A stretch of DNA of 57,698 nt, from the NCBI GenBank assembly GCA_030425205.1, contig JAUIAP010000040.1, positions 1-57,698 on the forward strand, in the 5' to 3' direction. Positions 1 to 10,354 of this stretch are shown one piece after another. Position numbers and translations under genes: made by a program. The notes under the pieces are model-generated. The model was not told the origin of the DNA and searched no databases. It worked only from the letters and a program-made list of their open reading frames with translations. This stretch comes from Anaerolineae bacterium. Lineage in GTDB: Bacteria; Chloroflexota; Anaerolineae; Promineifilales; Promineifilaceae. Numbering within the stretch: position 1 is the stretch's first letter; each line of letters begins with the position of its first letter.

Positions 1-3000
1 TGCCGTCGGCCGTTGTGTACTCAACGACCACATCAAGCCCGCTGACTGGCGAGAGCGTAATCGTGAACTCAACAGACGCCCCGTCCGCCTCAGCCACCGT
101 CGCACCACTCACCGAAACCGTCGGCGGATTGTCATTGTCTGTAATGGTCACAACCCCTGCACCGTCCGCAATCGTTGCGCCGTTCGGGTTGCTCAACGTC
201 ACGTTGAACGTCTCGTCATTCTCATCAAGCGCATCGTCGTTGAGTGCAATATCGGCCGTGCCAGTTGTCTGACCCGCTGCAATCGTCACCGTGCCAGTTG
301 TGTCCGCATAGTCGGCTGGCGCAGTTGCGCTGTCATCCGATGTGGCAAACTCGACCGTGACAGGATTGACGTTGGTTGTGTTCATCGTCACGACAATCGT
401 TGCGGTCCCATTTTCATTCACGGTGACATCACCGATTGAAAGCGTCGCGCCATCATCGTTGAAAATCGTACCAACGCCTTCGGGGTCTTCAATCTCGACC
501 CCCGCAGATGCATTACTCAGCAACACGGTCAACGTCTCATTCGCCTCAACCGCGATGTCACCATTGACCTGTACCGAGACGGTGTTTGTCTCGTCTGCTG
601 CACCCGTAAAGTTGAGCGTGCCACTGTTTGCGCTGTAGTCACCATCGGCCGTTGTCGCCGTGCCATCTTGTGTGGCAAACTCAACGGTCGTTAAGCCAGC
701 CGCCTCACCCTTGAGCGTGACAGTGAACAGAAGGGTCGTTGTGCCACTATCCCCTTCGACCACTTCCGCATCACTGATGATGAATGCAATGTCGTCATTA
801 TCAATCGTGCCTGTTTGCGGCGTGCCTGTTGTGACAAGATCGCCGCCGCTCACACCCACATTGCTGAAACCACCGAGCGCAACGCTAAACGTTTCATCGT
901 TCTCCGTCTTCGAATCACCGTTGACAAGCACGGTAATCATCTGTTGTTCGCCAGCCGTTCCCGCAAACGAGAGCGTGCCGTCGTTGTCTACATAGTCACT
1001 ATCTGCAACTGTGGCCGTCCCGTCATCCGTTAGATAAGCGAGATCAAAGCCGCTATCCACCGCGTTGTCGAGCGTCGCGGTAAAGGTGAAGCTGGTCGTG
1101 CCGCTATCTCCTTCGGCTTGAGTTGTGCCACCTGAGAGCGTGACCGTCGCGCTATCATCATTACTGATGCCACCTTGCTGTGGCGTACCAGCCGTCGTGA
1201 CTGCTCCATTGGAAGTCGCGCCAAGTGCGACGGTAAACGTCTCGTTGTTTTCAACTTTCGTATCGCCGTTGACTTGGACAACAATCGTCTTCATCTCACC
1301 CGCCGTTCCTGCAAACGAGAGCGTGCTGTCGTTATCCACATAGTCGCTGTCAGCAACGGTTGCCGTGCCGTCGTTGGTGGTGAAGTCAACGGTGAGGCCA
1401 CCCTGCACGGCTGCATCGAGCAGCACGGTGAAGGTGTAGTCCGTTGTGCCACTGTCCCCCTCTGCCTGTGTCGCGCCGCCCATCAGCGTGACGGTTGCGG
1501 TGTCATCATCGGTAATCGTGCCACTTTGCGGCGATCCTGCCGTGCTGACATCGCTTGCCAATGCACTGCTGACCGCACCCAAGCTGACGCTAAACGTCTC
1601 ATCCGCTTCAACCGTTGTGTCACCATTGACCCGCACGGTAATTGTTTGCGTCTCACCCGCATTACCCGCAAAAGCCAGCGAGTTATCATTGTCGATGTAA
1701 TCGCTCCCCGCCGTCGCGCTGCCGTCATCGGTGGTGTAGGCGACCATCACGCCACCATCGACTTCATTGTCGAGCGTCGCCGTGAATTGGTAGGCGACTG
1801 TGCCGCCATCCCCTTCCACTTTGGTTGTGCCGCCTGTCAACGTGATGGTTGCCGTGTCGTCATTTTCAATTGTGCCAACACCGTCGCCATCTGTAATCGT
1901 CGCGCCGTTTGTGGGTGCGCTCAATGTGACGCTGAATGTCTCGGTCGCCTCAACCGCCGTGTCACCATTGATGGTTACTTCAACCGTCTGCGTTTCGCCA
2001 CTTGTACCAGCAAAACTCAACTGACCACTGGCTGCATCATAGTCGCTGCCCGCCGTAGCCGTGTTGTCGCTGGTTGCAAAGTCTACCGTTGTGCCGCCGC
2101 TAACATCGCCTGTCAGCGTGACGGTGAAGGTTGCTGACACTGGGCCGCTATCTCCTTCGATAACGGTGGCGTCTCCAATTGCGAGCTGTGCCGTATCATC
2201 ATCTACAATTGTGCCGATTCCCTCACCGTCGGCGATGACCGCATCAATACCTTGCACATTTTCCAATAGGACGCTGAATGCCTCATCTCCTTCAACCTGT
2301 GTGTCGCCATTGATCGTTATCTCAACAGTGCGAGAGCGTGTGCCAGTCGGTGTAAAGAGGAAGGAGCCGCTGTCCGCATCGTAGTCGCCATCGGCCGTTG
2401 TGGCCGAGCCATCTTGGGTGGTGTAATCGACTGATGCTGTTCCAACGATGTCGCCGTCGGCCGTCACCGTGAACACCATCGTCACCGCGCCGCCGTCCCC
2501 TTCAATCACAGACGCATCTGTGATTGAGAACGCTACGCCATCATCGTTCAAAATCGTGCCGACGCCAGTTGTCATCTCAACGGTAATGTCATTCGGGTCG
2601 ATGTCGCCAAGATTAGAGAGTGCGCCGAGCATGACCTCAAACGTCTCGTCGGCCTCGATCGTGTTATCGCCATTCACATCGACGGTGAACGTTTGTGACA
2701 AACTGCCAAACTCGGGGATGTTGACCGTGCTGCCACTGCCATCGTAATCGTCGTCCGCCGTTGCAGTTCCGTCAATCGTGCTGTAGGCGATGTCAAAGCC
2801 GCCCTGAACGCGGTCAGCAACCGTCACAGTAAACTCAAGCGGCGTCGTTCCATCAAGCAGATCTCCCTCATCGGCCGATGGGTTGCCCGTCAGCGTCACA
2901 GTTGTGCTGTCATCATTGATAATGGTAAACGGCGCGGCTGCCTTTTCGATTGTTACGCCGTTGGTTGGCTCGCGGATTTCAATCGTGAACATTTCATCCG

Positions 3001-4310
3001 CTTCTACTTTTGTGTCGCCTCTCAGCTCGACAGTGATGGTTTGTGTCTCACCCGCGTTCCCCGCAAAGGTCAGCGTCTGTCCACCAAATCCATTGAAGTC
3101 GCCGTCAGCGGCCGAAGCCGTGTCCGAAATGGATGCGTATGTGACAGAGGTGCCGCCCTGCACGTCTGCGCTCAGTGTCACTGTGACGGTGGTTGGAATG
3201 ATGCCGCTATCTGTCTCGACGCCCGTCGTCCCATCGCTAATTGAAAGCGTTGCGCTGTCATCATTCGTAATCGTTCCCGTCTGTGGCGAATTCGCGGTGC
3301 GCAGGTCTGCAACGAGGTCTGAATTTGAGAATGCGCCAAGATTGACCTCGAACGTCTCATCTGCTTCAAGAACCGTATCACCCGTCACATCGACGAAGAT
3401 GGTTTTGCTTTCACCAACGTTCCCGGCAAATGAGAGCGTGCCATCGCTGTCAACATAGTCGCTGCCAACAATTGCGCTGCCATCGTCAGTCGTATAGGCG
3501 ACATCGAATCCACCATCAACTGCATTGTTGAGCGTGGCGGTGAAGACGTGTGTCACCGTTCCCGCATTCCCTTCTGGGAGTGCAGCACCGCCACTTAGCG
3601 TCACCGTTCCGATGTCTTCGCTCAGAATGGTTGCGGTTAGAACGTCTCTGGACGGGATGATGCTGTCTTGCAACGTGGTTGCAGTCACTGCATCCAGCCG
3701 CAATACAAACTGTTCGTCGTCTGATTCGACCACGTTGTCCCCGATGATGGTGACTTGGAAATTCTGTTGCTCACTCGCGCTGCCCGTAAACGTTATGATG
3801 CCATCATTGTCGATGTAATCACTTCCGGCAAACGCGGTGAAATCGTTTGTACTGTACTCGATGGCAAAGCCGCCTTGAACGGGTTTGCTGCTGGTGAAGA
3901 AGTAGTTGAATGTGCGGTCGTTGCCGTCACTGCCTTCGAGACCCGAAACGGTGCCACCGAAGTTGATGCTTGTGGTGTCGTCGTTTACGATAATGCCTTT
4001 TGCCGTTGGATCGTCGATGGTTCCGATAGATGGGTTGGAGATTTCGGCCGATAATTCCTCGTTCGCCTCAACAATCTCTTCCCCGTTGACCAAGACTGTC
4101 ACCGTCTGCGTCAAGCTGCCGCCCGCCGTGAAGCTGACCGTCGTTGTCACAGCTGTGAAGTCGGAGCCATTTTCGGCCGATCCTGCAATCGTCACAAAAT
4201 CTACCGTTCCCGCGAGGGCGTTGGTGTTGCGACGCACGACAAAGTTTAGGTCACTTGTGCCGCTATCCCCCTCTATCACCGACGCATCTTCAACTGAGTA
4301 GCCTAACGTT
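1..4310 (-). repeat. Tandem Calx-beta domain array within the giant protein
   Basis: About 13 units of roughly 330 bp, each starting with a motif such as VIEGDSG or TQAEGDSG, continuing through YTTxDGxA and a V-x-GDxxxExDExF segment, and ending in ITNDD-like residues. The last unit is cut by the window start (YTTADG at bases 2-19). Calx-beta domains are Ca2+-binding immunoglobulin-like folds, and tandem arrays are typical of stalks in large surface proteins. Units near 400-2200 are closely similar at DNA level, so assembly collapse or recombination between units is possible. Confidence 0.85.
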
Positions 4311-7300
4311 GCATTGGTCAGCGTGTAGGTCGCGTCGCCGCCCGTCAATGCGGGGGTCGTCGCCGTCACATCGTAGCTGCCGATCGTGCCGTTGGCCGTC
4401 ACGTTGATCGAAACGGCGCCATCTGCACCAATTGTTGCGGTGATGGGTGTTGTGTCGATGCTTGCGCCTGACATTGGCGCGGTGAAGAAGAGTTGTCCCC
4501 CAGCAGTTAGCGCGTTATTGTCATTCGCCGTCAGGGTCAGCGTTAAGGGGTTGGTAAATGGCGTGTCAATGAGCGTGGTTTGACCGCCGCCACCCGTGCT
4601 GCTGATGGTGAATCCTTGCGATTCAAAGGCACCAACGTCACAACTGGCAAGCTGTGGTCGCACAATGCCACGTTGGTCATCGACCGCACAGGCCGCACCC
4701 GACTCAAGCGCCGGGCTATTGGGCAATAAGCTGTAGGTCTGTGTGGGCAATGCGCTGCTGCCCGCATCGGCATGATTGGCGCGTGCGCCGAGCAACATGT
4801 CGGCAACTTGTGTCGCCGTCGTCCCGCAACTGCTATCGTCGCTCAGGTTATTGTCACCCGTCGGCGCGGTCGCCAAGAGGCAGTTTGACCCACCCGCGCT
4901 GTCGGCAAAGATCGCGTTGTTGAGTTGGGTCGAGCCACCGCTCGTCGCCAAGCCTGAACCATTGTTGCCAGCACTATTTTCGGCCGATGTCACATTGTTG
5001 ATCGTCAGCGTGCCGGCATTGTTAACAATTGCGCCGCCAAATTGACCCGCCATATTGCCGCTAAACGTACTGTTGATGATGCTGACTGTTGCACCGCTGT
5101 TGAGGGTGATGGCACCGCCAGAGGCGGCCGTCGCGCTGTTGTCGACAAACGCCGAACCGCGCACTGTGCCAGACGAACCTGCCTCAAACCCAATCCCACC
5201 ACCGTTGGTGTTTGTATTCGTGCCGTTCGTCACGTTGCTACCAAGCAGCGTGAGATCGCTGCCTGCAAAAACGCGAATCGACGCGCCGATCTCGCCGTCT
5301 GTGCTGCGCCCGTTGGTGATGTTGAGTTGGTCAATCGTCACCGTCGCGTTGTCGTCAATCTCAAAGACGCGCACGCTGTTATCCCCATCGACGGTGATCG
5401 GAACTGTGCCGCTAATCGTAATATTCTTGGACACAACGACAGGCGCGGAAAGCGTGATTGTGCCGCCGCTGATGCTGTTGTCAAAGGTGACTGTGTCGCC
5501 GTCGACGGCTGCTGCAATTGCCTCGCGGATCGAGTTTTCACCAATGGCCGTATTGCCGTCGATCTCCTCGCTTTCAGTCGAAACGACCAAATTGGGAACA
5601 AATAGCACCACGTCATTGCCATCGCCGCCCGTGTACGTGATGCGGAATGGCACGCCTCCCAGCTCAAATGCGTGATCTTCTGGATAACCATTGAATGTCC
5701 CACTGACTACGCCCGCTGCATCTTCCATCTCAATAATGGTGAAGCTATCGAGCGGGCTAGGAACAAAGCCGTTGCCCAAACTCAAATCGAGCGGAATGTT
5801 GAGCGTAATTGTGTTGTTGTTGGTCATGCGGATTTGGTCATAGGTATCACCTTGACCAGTGCCGCGTAGGATGACGCTGTGAGATGTCGCGGGATCAAAG
5901 GTGAAATCGGCCGATGTGACCCGAATGCGCTCTGTATCAACCGAACTACGCCCGATCTTCCACAAAATCTCGTCGTCTCCCTCTTCGCCGTTGAGCGTCA
6001 GCCGCGTCTTACCATCCAACACGAGTGACTCGATCATCAGCGTGTCGTCGCCCGCTCCCAACTCGACCAACATCGGTGAACTACCCAAGGGCAGACCAAA
6101 GTCGGTCGTCTCCAATGTTGCGCCGTCGATGTTCGCCATCTCGTTCCCCAAGTCGGTGATGGTGGCGAGATCGGCTGATTCACCCAGCGTCAGTGTCAAG
6201 CTGGCCGTATTGGTATCGACATAAACAGGTTCCAACCCAATGTAGTTGATGGTTGTGCCGCCATATTCAATTGTGCCGCTGCTGTCATCTATGAAAGTGT
6301 AGCTGTGCGAAGATGAATTGTTTTGTCCAATCGAGCGAAAACTGTCCCCATCGGCCGTATCTTCTGGCCCACCATCGTAGTTGACATCCGACTGATTGGG
6401 AATCGTCAACCCATTTGTATGGTCAAAGATCAGCGTGTCATCCCCCAAACTACCCAACACGTTAAACGTCTGGCGCGGTGACGTCACAAACGGAATGCTG
6501 GCCGTGTTATTGTCGATTTGCGTTGCACCAGCGAGCGCAATCACAGGGTGGTCGGGATCATTGACGATAATGCTCGCTTGGTCATCACTGCGCGAGAGCG
6601 TAATCACCATCGCACCCAAATCGTCGATATCGATCACGGTCGTTTCCCCAGCTCGGCTGACGAGTGTGCCGGGAGGCGAACTGAGCGTCAGCGTCACGCT
6701 ATCGGAAACGACGAGCGGCGCATCTGCGTTACTCGCCGTCGCCGTGTTGGTGATGACGGTGTCTCGATCAATCAGGTCGAACTGTGCATCCGCTTGAAAC
6801 GTAACCGTCACCGTTTCGCCCGCTGCAATCGTTGGAATGGTCGCCACATTGGGTGACGTGCCAGCCGTTCCGCTCGGATCAATCGTGACTGAGTCAGCCA
6901 CAAATGCGAGTTCGGCAGGCAATATGTCGCTCACCGTCGTCGGACTTGTCGCATCCCCGTCGCCGCGATTGTTAACTGCAATCGTAAACGTCACACGCTC
7001 ATTCGGTTGCGGTGTCGCGTTGTCCACCGATTTTTCAATCGCCAAAACGGGTGTCACATCGCGTTCAACTGAGCCAATTTCACATGCGCCATCAATCGGC
7101 CGATTCTCGCCCCGCTGGTCAGTCGCCACGAGACAATCACCCGTCGCAATCGCATTTCGCGCTGGACTATCAAACATCACATCAAATGTCTGTGTCGGGC
7201 CACCGTTGTCCGCCAATGGGAATAGTAGAGGGGCTTCTTGTTGGGCAATTTCTTCGATTGCGCGATTAGAATTTTCGTGGAGTTCGGCGGTGTCGATCAA

Positions 7301-10021
7301 GTTGTTGCCAGAATCGGCCGAAATCGTCGGAGGGTTGCTGATAAAATCCGCCGTTTTCAACGCGCTATCGGTGTCAATTCCCTGCCCGATGATCGAGTTT
7401 TGGATATTCAACCCTGCCTCGCCACCAGTTCCGCTACCGATGACATAGACCATGCCATCCGTGTTGGAGCCAATATGCGTGTTGCTGACAATCGTTGTGT
7501 GAATCAGACTCACTTTGGTGTACTTACTGAAAATCGCGGAGCCAAACGCGCCCGCATCACCGCTCGCCTCGACGCTGTTCCCCGTGATGGTGGTGTTGAT
7601 CAGCGTCATCTCTGCGGGGCCATGCTGTGTGGATGAAAACTCACCCCAGTTGAAAATCGCACCACCAAACGCGCCGCCGTTGCCGCCCTGATTGAGCGTT
7701 CCAGTTTCTCCACCGAAAAGACTTGTACCACCACCGTTTACACCAGTGCTACCACCGCCGCCACCAAAATCGCTATCACCACCTAAGCTACCGCCACCAC
7801 CACCCGGCTGGGCTGCCGGGCCTGCGACATTGCCCCCACGGCCAAAGTCACCAGCGGGCGCACCCCCTGTGCCGTCAGCTCCTCCATCTCCGGCAAGACC
7901 ACCACCGCCACCACCTGATCCACTTGCGCCAAGACCGCCGATTGCGATGTTGTCCACAAGCGTCACCCTGTCGAGCAGGACCGTGCCGACGCGATTGAGG
8001 ATTGCGCCACCTAAACCAGCCGCACCACCGCCACCTTCAGCCCCATTACCGCCACGCGCCACGCCGCCGCGCAGCGTCAAGTCACGCAGCGTCAAATTAC
8101 CCTGTAGATTTTGGAAATTGACGCGGTCGCCGTTGACTTGGAACAGGCGGAACTCATCCGCGCCCTCGTCACGAGCAATCGTGATGCCGTTCTCCCCCGT
8201 TGCACCCAAAATGGTGATCTCGGTAAAAATGTTAAACGCCGTTGGCCCCGCTTCACCCAAATCCGTTCCAGTATCATAGTTGGTGAGCGTGATGGTAACA
8301 TCGCCGCTGGCAGTCAGTGCCGGTGCAAACAAAATGGTGTCTGCGCCGCTTTGGAAGCCCGCCTGACAGTCGTTGTGTACTTGTCCATTGGTTGTGTCGT
8401 TGGCATTGGCGACCGCTTCGGCGAGCGTACACTCGTTGTCGTCGGTGAAATTATCATCCACTGTCGTCACCACAATATCAAATTCCCGCTCAAACGCTCC
8501 CGCATCACAGGCGAATCCGAGCGGCCGATCGGTGCCGCGCTGGTCGACGACCTCACACGATGCGTCATCGGCCAGGTCGATTGCAGGGCTGTCGTCAGGA
8601 TGGGCGAACGTGTCGGTCGGTCCACCATTGTCGGCGAGGGGAGAGAGGTTGGGATCGGCCGAACTCGCCACCGTCCCCGCAAATCCTGTTTGCCCTTCAA
8701 TCAGGTTGCCCACCCCGCTGCTATTGCTTGTGCCGCCGTCAATCTCATTGACGACAACATCATCGCCAGCACTGCTGTTGGCAACGATGCTATTTGAAAG
8801 TGCCAACGTAGCCGTTGAAGGTGTTCCGCTTGTGAGCGGATCATCGTCGTTTTCATTTATCGTTTCGGCATCGCCCAATGAGTAGATGCCACCGCCATCG
8901 GTCGTAACGCTGTTGTCACTAATTGTCGCGTTGTTGACATTCAGCGTCCCATTGCGGTTAAAGATAGCACCGCCATAACCATCGGCGCCCGTGCCACCCG
9001 TCGCGCTATTGTTAGCGAACGTGCTGTTGTGAATCGTGACCGTGCCTTCATTGCTAAAGATCGCGCCACCAAATCCACCACCACTACCGCTAACCGTCGT
9101 CGTTCCAGCCGTTCCACCAAAGCCGGGCGTGCCAGCCAGCAATCCGTTATTGCTACCGCTACCAGCACCAAAGCCACCATTGCCGCCGCCATTTGCGCCA
9201 CCCCCGCCAGCACCAAAACCGCCGTCACCACCGACACTTAATCCAGTGCTTAGATTGCCGCCGCCGCCGCCGCCAAAGCCACCGTCGATTGCCAGTGCAT
9301 TGCCGCTGCCAGTCCCCCCATTGGGATCGCCGCCGTCACCCGTTGCGCCATCTGCGCCGTCTGCGCCCACACCGCCGCCACCGCCGCTGGCTGCCGCGCT
9401 GCCTTCGCCGCCAGTCGCGCTGTGATTGGCTAAGGTGCTATTTTCAATTGTTAATGCACCCGCACGCACAAAAATTGCGCCGCCCATCCCAGCCGCGCCG
9501 CCACCGCCTGTGCCACCGTCGCCCCCATCGGCCGAACCGCCTGTGAGCGTCAGATTGCGCAGCGTCAAATCGCCAGCTTGCGTCACATAAAAGAGTCGGA
9601 ACAGATCGCTGTTTGCGCTCGCACGTTCAATGGTGATCCCATTTTCGCCCGTACCGCCGTCGATGATGATCTCAGACGTGATTCCGAGTGCATATGCGCC
9701 GACTTCATCGCTGTCTGTACCAGCATCAAATTGCGTCAGCGTTATGGTGCTATCGCCGCCGCTGGTCAAGGCGAAGGCGAATGTGATGGTGTCCGCACCG
9801 CTGCCGGCCGAACAGTCGCCCACCGCGCTGTCTGTGTTGGCCGCTTCAATTGCCTCGCGCAGCGTACAGCCAACGCCATCGTCGGTCAGGCTATTGACGG
9901 TGATGCCAGCCGCTTGTGCAATCGACGCATGGGAGAAGGTCAAGCCAACCAACATGAGGATCGCTATTCCAAATAGAATTAAATTGGGTAAGAAGTAGTA
10001 GTTCGTGGCACGGGTAATCAT
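1..10021 (-). CDS. Giant secreted CSLREA / beta-helix / Calx-beta repeat protein (3' end outside window)
   Basis: I read one frame on the minus strand from ATG at 10021 and spot-checked it at about 9.9 kb, 8.4 kb, 2.9 kb and at base 1; it is still open at the edge, so at least 3340 residues. A GAGG Shine-Dalgarno (10030-10033) lies 8 nt upstream. Residues 1-35 form a signal peptide or membrane segment. A CSLREA motif follows (CTLREAIEAAN, about residue 50), with a second copy (ECTLAEAVANAN) near 540. Glycine-rich beta-helix stretches lie at about 200-355 and 690-780, a DUF11-like segment near 1000-1065, and another helix-type region near 1490-1790. From about 1900 onward there are tandem Calx-beta repeats. 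These families occur in large secreted or adhesin-like proteins. The role in adhesion or matrix is inferred. The anchor is not visible because the C-terminus is missing. Confidence 0.9.
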   Translation of the reverse strand, partial: MITRATNYYFLPNLILFGIAILMLVGLTFSHASIAQAAGITVNSLTDDGVGCTLREAIEAANTDSAVGDCSAGSGADTITFAFALTSGGDSTITLTQFDAGTDSDEVGAYALGITSEIIIDGGTGENGITIERASANSDLFRLFYVTQAGDLTLRNLTLTGGSADGGDGGTGGGGAAGMGGAIFVRAGALTIENSTLANHSATGGEGSAAASGGGGGVGADGADGATGDGGDPNGGTGSGNALAIDGGFGGGGGGNLSTGLSVGGDGGFGAGGGGANGGGNGGFGAGSGSNNGLLAGTPGFGGTAGTTTVSGSGGGFGGAIFSNEGTVTIHNSTFANNSATGGTGADGYGGAIFNRNGTLNVNNATISDNSVTTDGGGIYSLGDAETINENDDDPLTSGTPSTATLALSNSIVANSSAGDDVVVNEIDGGTSNSSGVGNLIEGQTGFAGTVASSADPNLSPLADNGGPTDTFAHPDDSPAIDLADDASCEVVDQRGTDRPLGFACDAGAFEREFDIVVTTVDDNFTDDNECTLAEAVANANDTTNGQVHNDCQAGFQSGADTILFAPALTASGDVTITLTNYDTGTDLGEAGPTAFNIFTEITILGATGENGITIARDEGADEFRLFQVNGDRVNFQNLQGNLTLRDLTLRGGVARGGNGAEGGGGAAGLGGAILNRVGTVLLDRVTLVDNIAIGGLGASGSGGGGGGLAGDGGADGTGGAPAGDFGRGGNVAGPAAQPGGGGGSLGGDSDFGGGGGSTGVNGGGTSLFGGETGTLNQGGNGGAFGGAIFNWGEFSSTQHGPAEMTLINTTITGNSVEASGDAGAFGSAIFSKYTKVSLIHTTIVSNTHIGSNTDGMVYVIGSGTGGEAGLNIQNSIIGQGIDTDSALKTADFISNPPTISADSGNNLIDTAELHENSNRAIEEIAQQEAPLLFPLADNGGPTQTFDVMFDSPARNAIATGDCLVATDQRGENRPIDGACEIGSVERDVTPVLAIEKSVDNATPQPNERVTFTIAVNNRGDGDATSPTTVSDILPAELAFVADSVTIDPSGTAGTSPNVATIPTIAAGETVTVTFQADAQFDLIDRDTVITNTATASNADAPLVVSDSVTLTLSSPPGTLVSRAGETTVIDIDDLGAMVITLSRSDDQASIIVNDPDHPVIALAGATQIDNNTASIPFVTSPRQTFNVLGSLGDDTLIFDHTNGLTIPNQSDVNYDGGPEDTADGDSFRSIGQNNSSSHSYTFIDDSSGTIEYGGTTINYIGLEPVYVDTNTASLTLTLGESADLATITDLGNEMANIDGATLETTDFGLPLGSSPMLVELGAGDDTLMIESLVLDGKTRLTLNGEEGDDEILWKIGRSSVDTERIRVTSADFTFDPATSHSVILRGTGQGDTYDQIRMTNNNTITLNIPLDLSLGNGFVPSPLDSFTIIEMEDAAGVVSGTFNGYPEDHAFELGGVPFRITYTGGDGNDVVLFVPNLVVSTESEEIDGNTAIGENSIREAIAAAVDGDTVTFDNSISGGTITLSAPVVVSKNITISGTVPITVDGDNSVRVFEIDDNATVTIDQLNITNGRSTDGEIGASIRVFAGSDLTLLGSNVTNGTNTNTNGGGIGFEAGSSGTVRGSAFVDNSATAASGGAITLNSGATVSIINSTFSGNMAGQFGGAIVNNAGTLTINNVTSAENSAGNNGSGLATSGGSTQLNNAIFADSAGGSNCLLATAPTGDNNLSDDSSCGTTATQVADMLLGARANHADAGSSALPTQTYSLLPNSPALESGAACAVDDQRGIVRPQLASCDVGAFESQGFTISSTGGGGQTTLIDTPFTNPLTLTLTANDNNALTAGGQLFFTAPMSGASIDTTPITATIGADGAVSINVTANGTIGSYDVTATTPALTGGDATYTLTNATLGYSVEDASVIEGDSGTSDLNFVVRRNTNALAGTVDFVTIAGSAENGSDFTAVTTTVSFTAGGSLTQTVTVLVNGEEIVEANEELSAEISNPSIGTIDDPTAKGIIVNDDTTSINFGGTVSGLEGSDGNDRTFNYFFTSSKPVQGGFAIEYSTNDFTAFAGSDYIDNDGIITFTGSASEQQNFQVTIIGDNVVESDDEQFVLRLDAVTATTLQDSIIPSRDVLTATILSEDIGTVTLSGGAALPEGNAGTVTHVFTATLNNAVDGGFDVAYTTDDGSAIVGSDYVDSDGTLSFAGNVGESKTIFVDVTGDTVLEADETFEVNLGAFSNSDLVADLRTANSPQTGTITNDDSATLSISDGTTGVETDSGIIPTTVTVTLSADVQGGTSVTYASISDTASAADGDFNGFGGQTLTFAGNAGETQTITVELRGDTKVEADEMFTIEIREPTNGVTIEKAAAPFTIINDDSTTVTLTGNPSADEGDLLDGTTPLEFTVTVADRVQGGFDIAYSTIDGTATADDDYDGSGSTVNIPEFGSLSQTFTVDVNGDNTIEADETFEVMLGALSNLGDIDPNDITVEMTTGVGTILNDDGVAFSITDASVIEGDGGAVTMVFTVTADGDIVGTASVDYTTQDGSATTADGDYDADSGSFLFTPTGTRSRTVEITINGDTQVEGDEAFSVLLENVQGIDAVIADGEGIGTIVDDDTAQLAIGDATVIEGDSGPVSATFTVTLTGDVSGGTTVDFATSDNTATAGSDYDAASGQLSFAGTSGETQTVEVTINGDTAVEATETFSVTLSAPTNGATITDGDGVGTIENDDTATITLTGGTTKVEGDGGTVAYQFTATLDNEVDGGVMVAYTTDDGSATAGSDYIDNDNSLAFAGNAGETQTITVRVNGDTTVEADETFSVSLGAVSSALASDVSTAGSPQSGTITDDDTATVTLMGGATQAEGDSGTTDYTFTVLLDAAVQGGLTVDFTTNDGTATVADSDYVDNDSTLSFAGTAGEMKTIVVQVNGDTKVENNETFTVALGATSNGAVTTAGTPQQGGISNDDSATVTLSGGTTQAEGDSGTTSFTFTATLDNAVDSGFDLAYLTDDGTATVADSDYVDNDGTLSFAGTAGEQQMITVLVNGDSKTENDETFSVALGGFSNVGVSGGDLVTTGTPQTGTIDNDDIAFIISDAEVVEGDSGTTTLLFTVTLKGEAAGLTTVEFATQDGTATTADGDYSANSGTLNFTGAADETNTVSVQVNGDIAVEANETLTVLLSNASAGVEIEDPEGVGTIFNDDGATLSIGDVTVNENGTATIVVTMNTTNVNPVTVEFATSDDSATAPADYADTTGTVTIAAGQTTGTADIALNDDALDENDETFNVTLSNPNGATIADGAGVVTITDNDNPPTVSVSGATVAEADGASVEFTITLSPVSGLDVVVEYTTADG

Positions 10022-10192
10022 TTTGCTAACCTCGCAGTTTATATATGGCATATAGATTTCGCGGGGAATCTCGTTTGATTTGAAATGGAACAGTTATTCG
10101 AATCAATGGCAGGGAACAGCTACAGAGATTCGCGCTGGAAACAATATATGCAGAATCAATGACAATCTAATAGCCTGATTATGCTCCGCTAC

Positions 10193-10223
10193 CGTTACGA
10201 GATCGTTACGAGATCGTTACGAT
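10193..10223. promoter_or_regulatory. Three direct repeats with 11-bp period (possible operator)
   Basis: CGTTACGAGAT occurs twice in tandem and is followed by CGTTACGATG. On the minus strand, the strand of the downstream gene, this reads as heptamer TCGTAAC three times at 11-bp spacing, so each copy lies on the same helix face. SARP regulators are known to bind heptamer direct repeats at about 11-bp period, and a SARP-type regulator lies at 53352. A link between the two is inference only. Confidence 0.4.
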
Positions 10224-10238
10224 GCAGCGGAAAATTTC

Positions 10239-10268
10239 TGCGATTATGTGCGATTATGTGCGATTATT
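10239..10268. promoter_or_regulatory. Three direct repeats of TGCGATTATG, 10-bp period
   Basis: TGCGATTATG, TGCGATTATG and TGCGATTATT in tandem, about 218 bp upstream of the CSLREA start codon. The TGCGAY core also occurs as a direct repeat upstream of the other giant gene (53133-53150). It could be an operator, or simply a small microsatellite. Confidence 0.35.
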
Positions 10269-10354
10269 GTTCTGAACGGGCGTTGCGCCCGCAAAAAGAA
10301 GAAACTGGAACGCCTGTATAAAATGTGACTTGCTCTTGTTACACCAACGCAGAT

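Larger units (their letters stand above)
10022..10354. other. Intergenic region upstream of the giant CSLREA gene
   Basis: A 333-bp gap between the start of the CSLREA gene and the end of the LacI gene, so it should hold the CSLREA promoter and leader. It contains two short direct-repeat arrays (listed separately) and a small hairpin, CGGGCG-TTG-CGCCCG at 10277-10291, which may end the LacI transcript, although no clear U-tract follows. No coding sequence was found. Confidence 0.6.

Noticed and set aside
15..9998. Many plus-strand ORFs of 60-320 codons (for example 1175-2137 and 7692-8279, proline-rich)
   Set aside because: They are antisense shadows of the giant minus-strand protein, which has a signal peptide, a ribosome site and known domains in one continuous frame.
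10193..10268. Short tandem repeats as a CRISPR array
   Set aside because: Units of 10-11 bp without spacers and no cas genes nearby.
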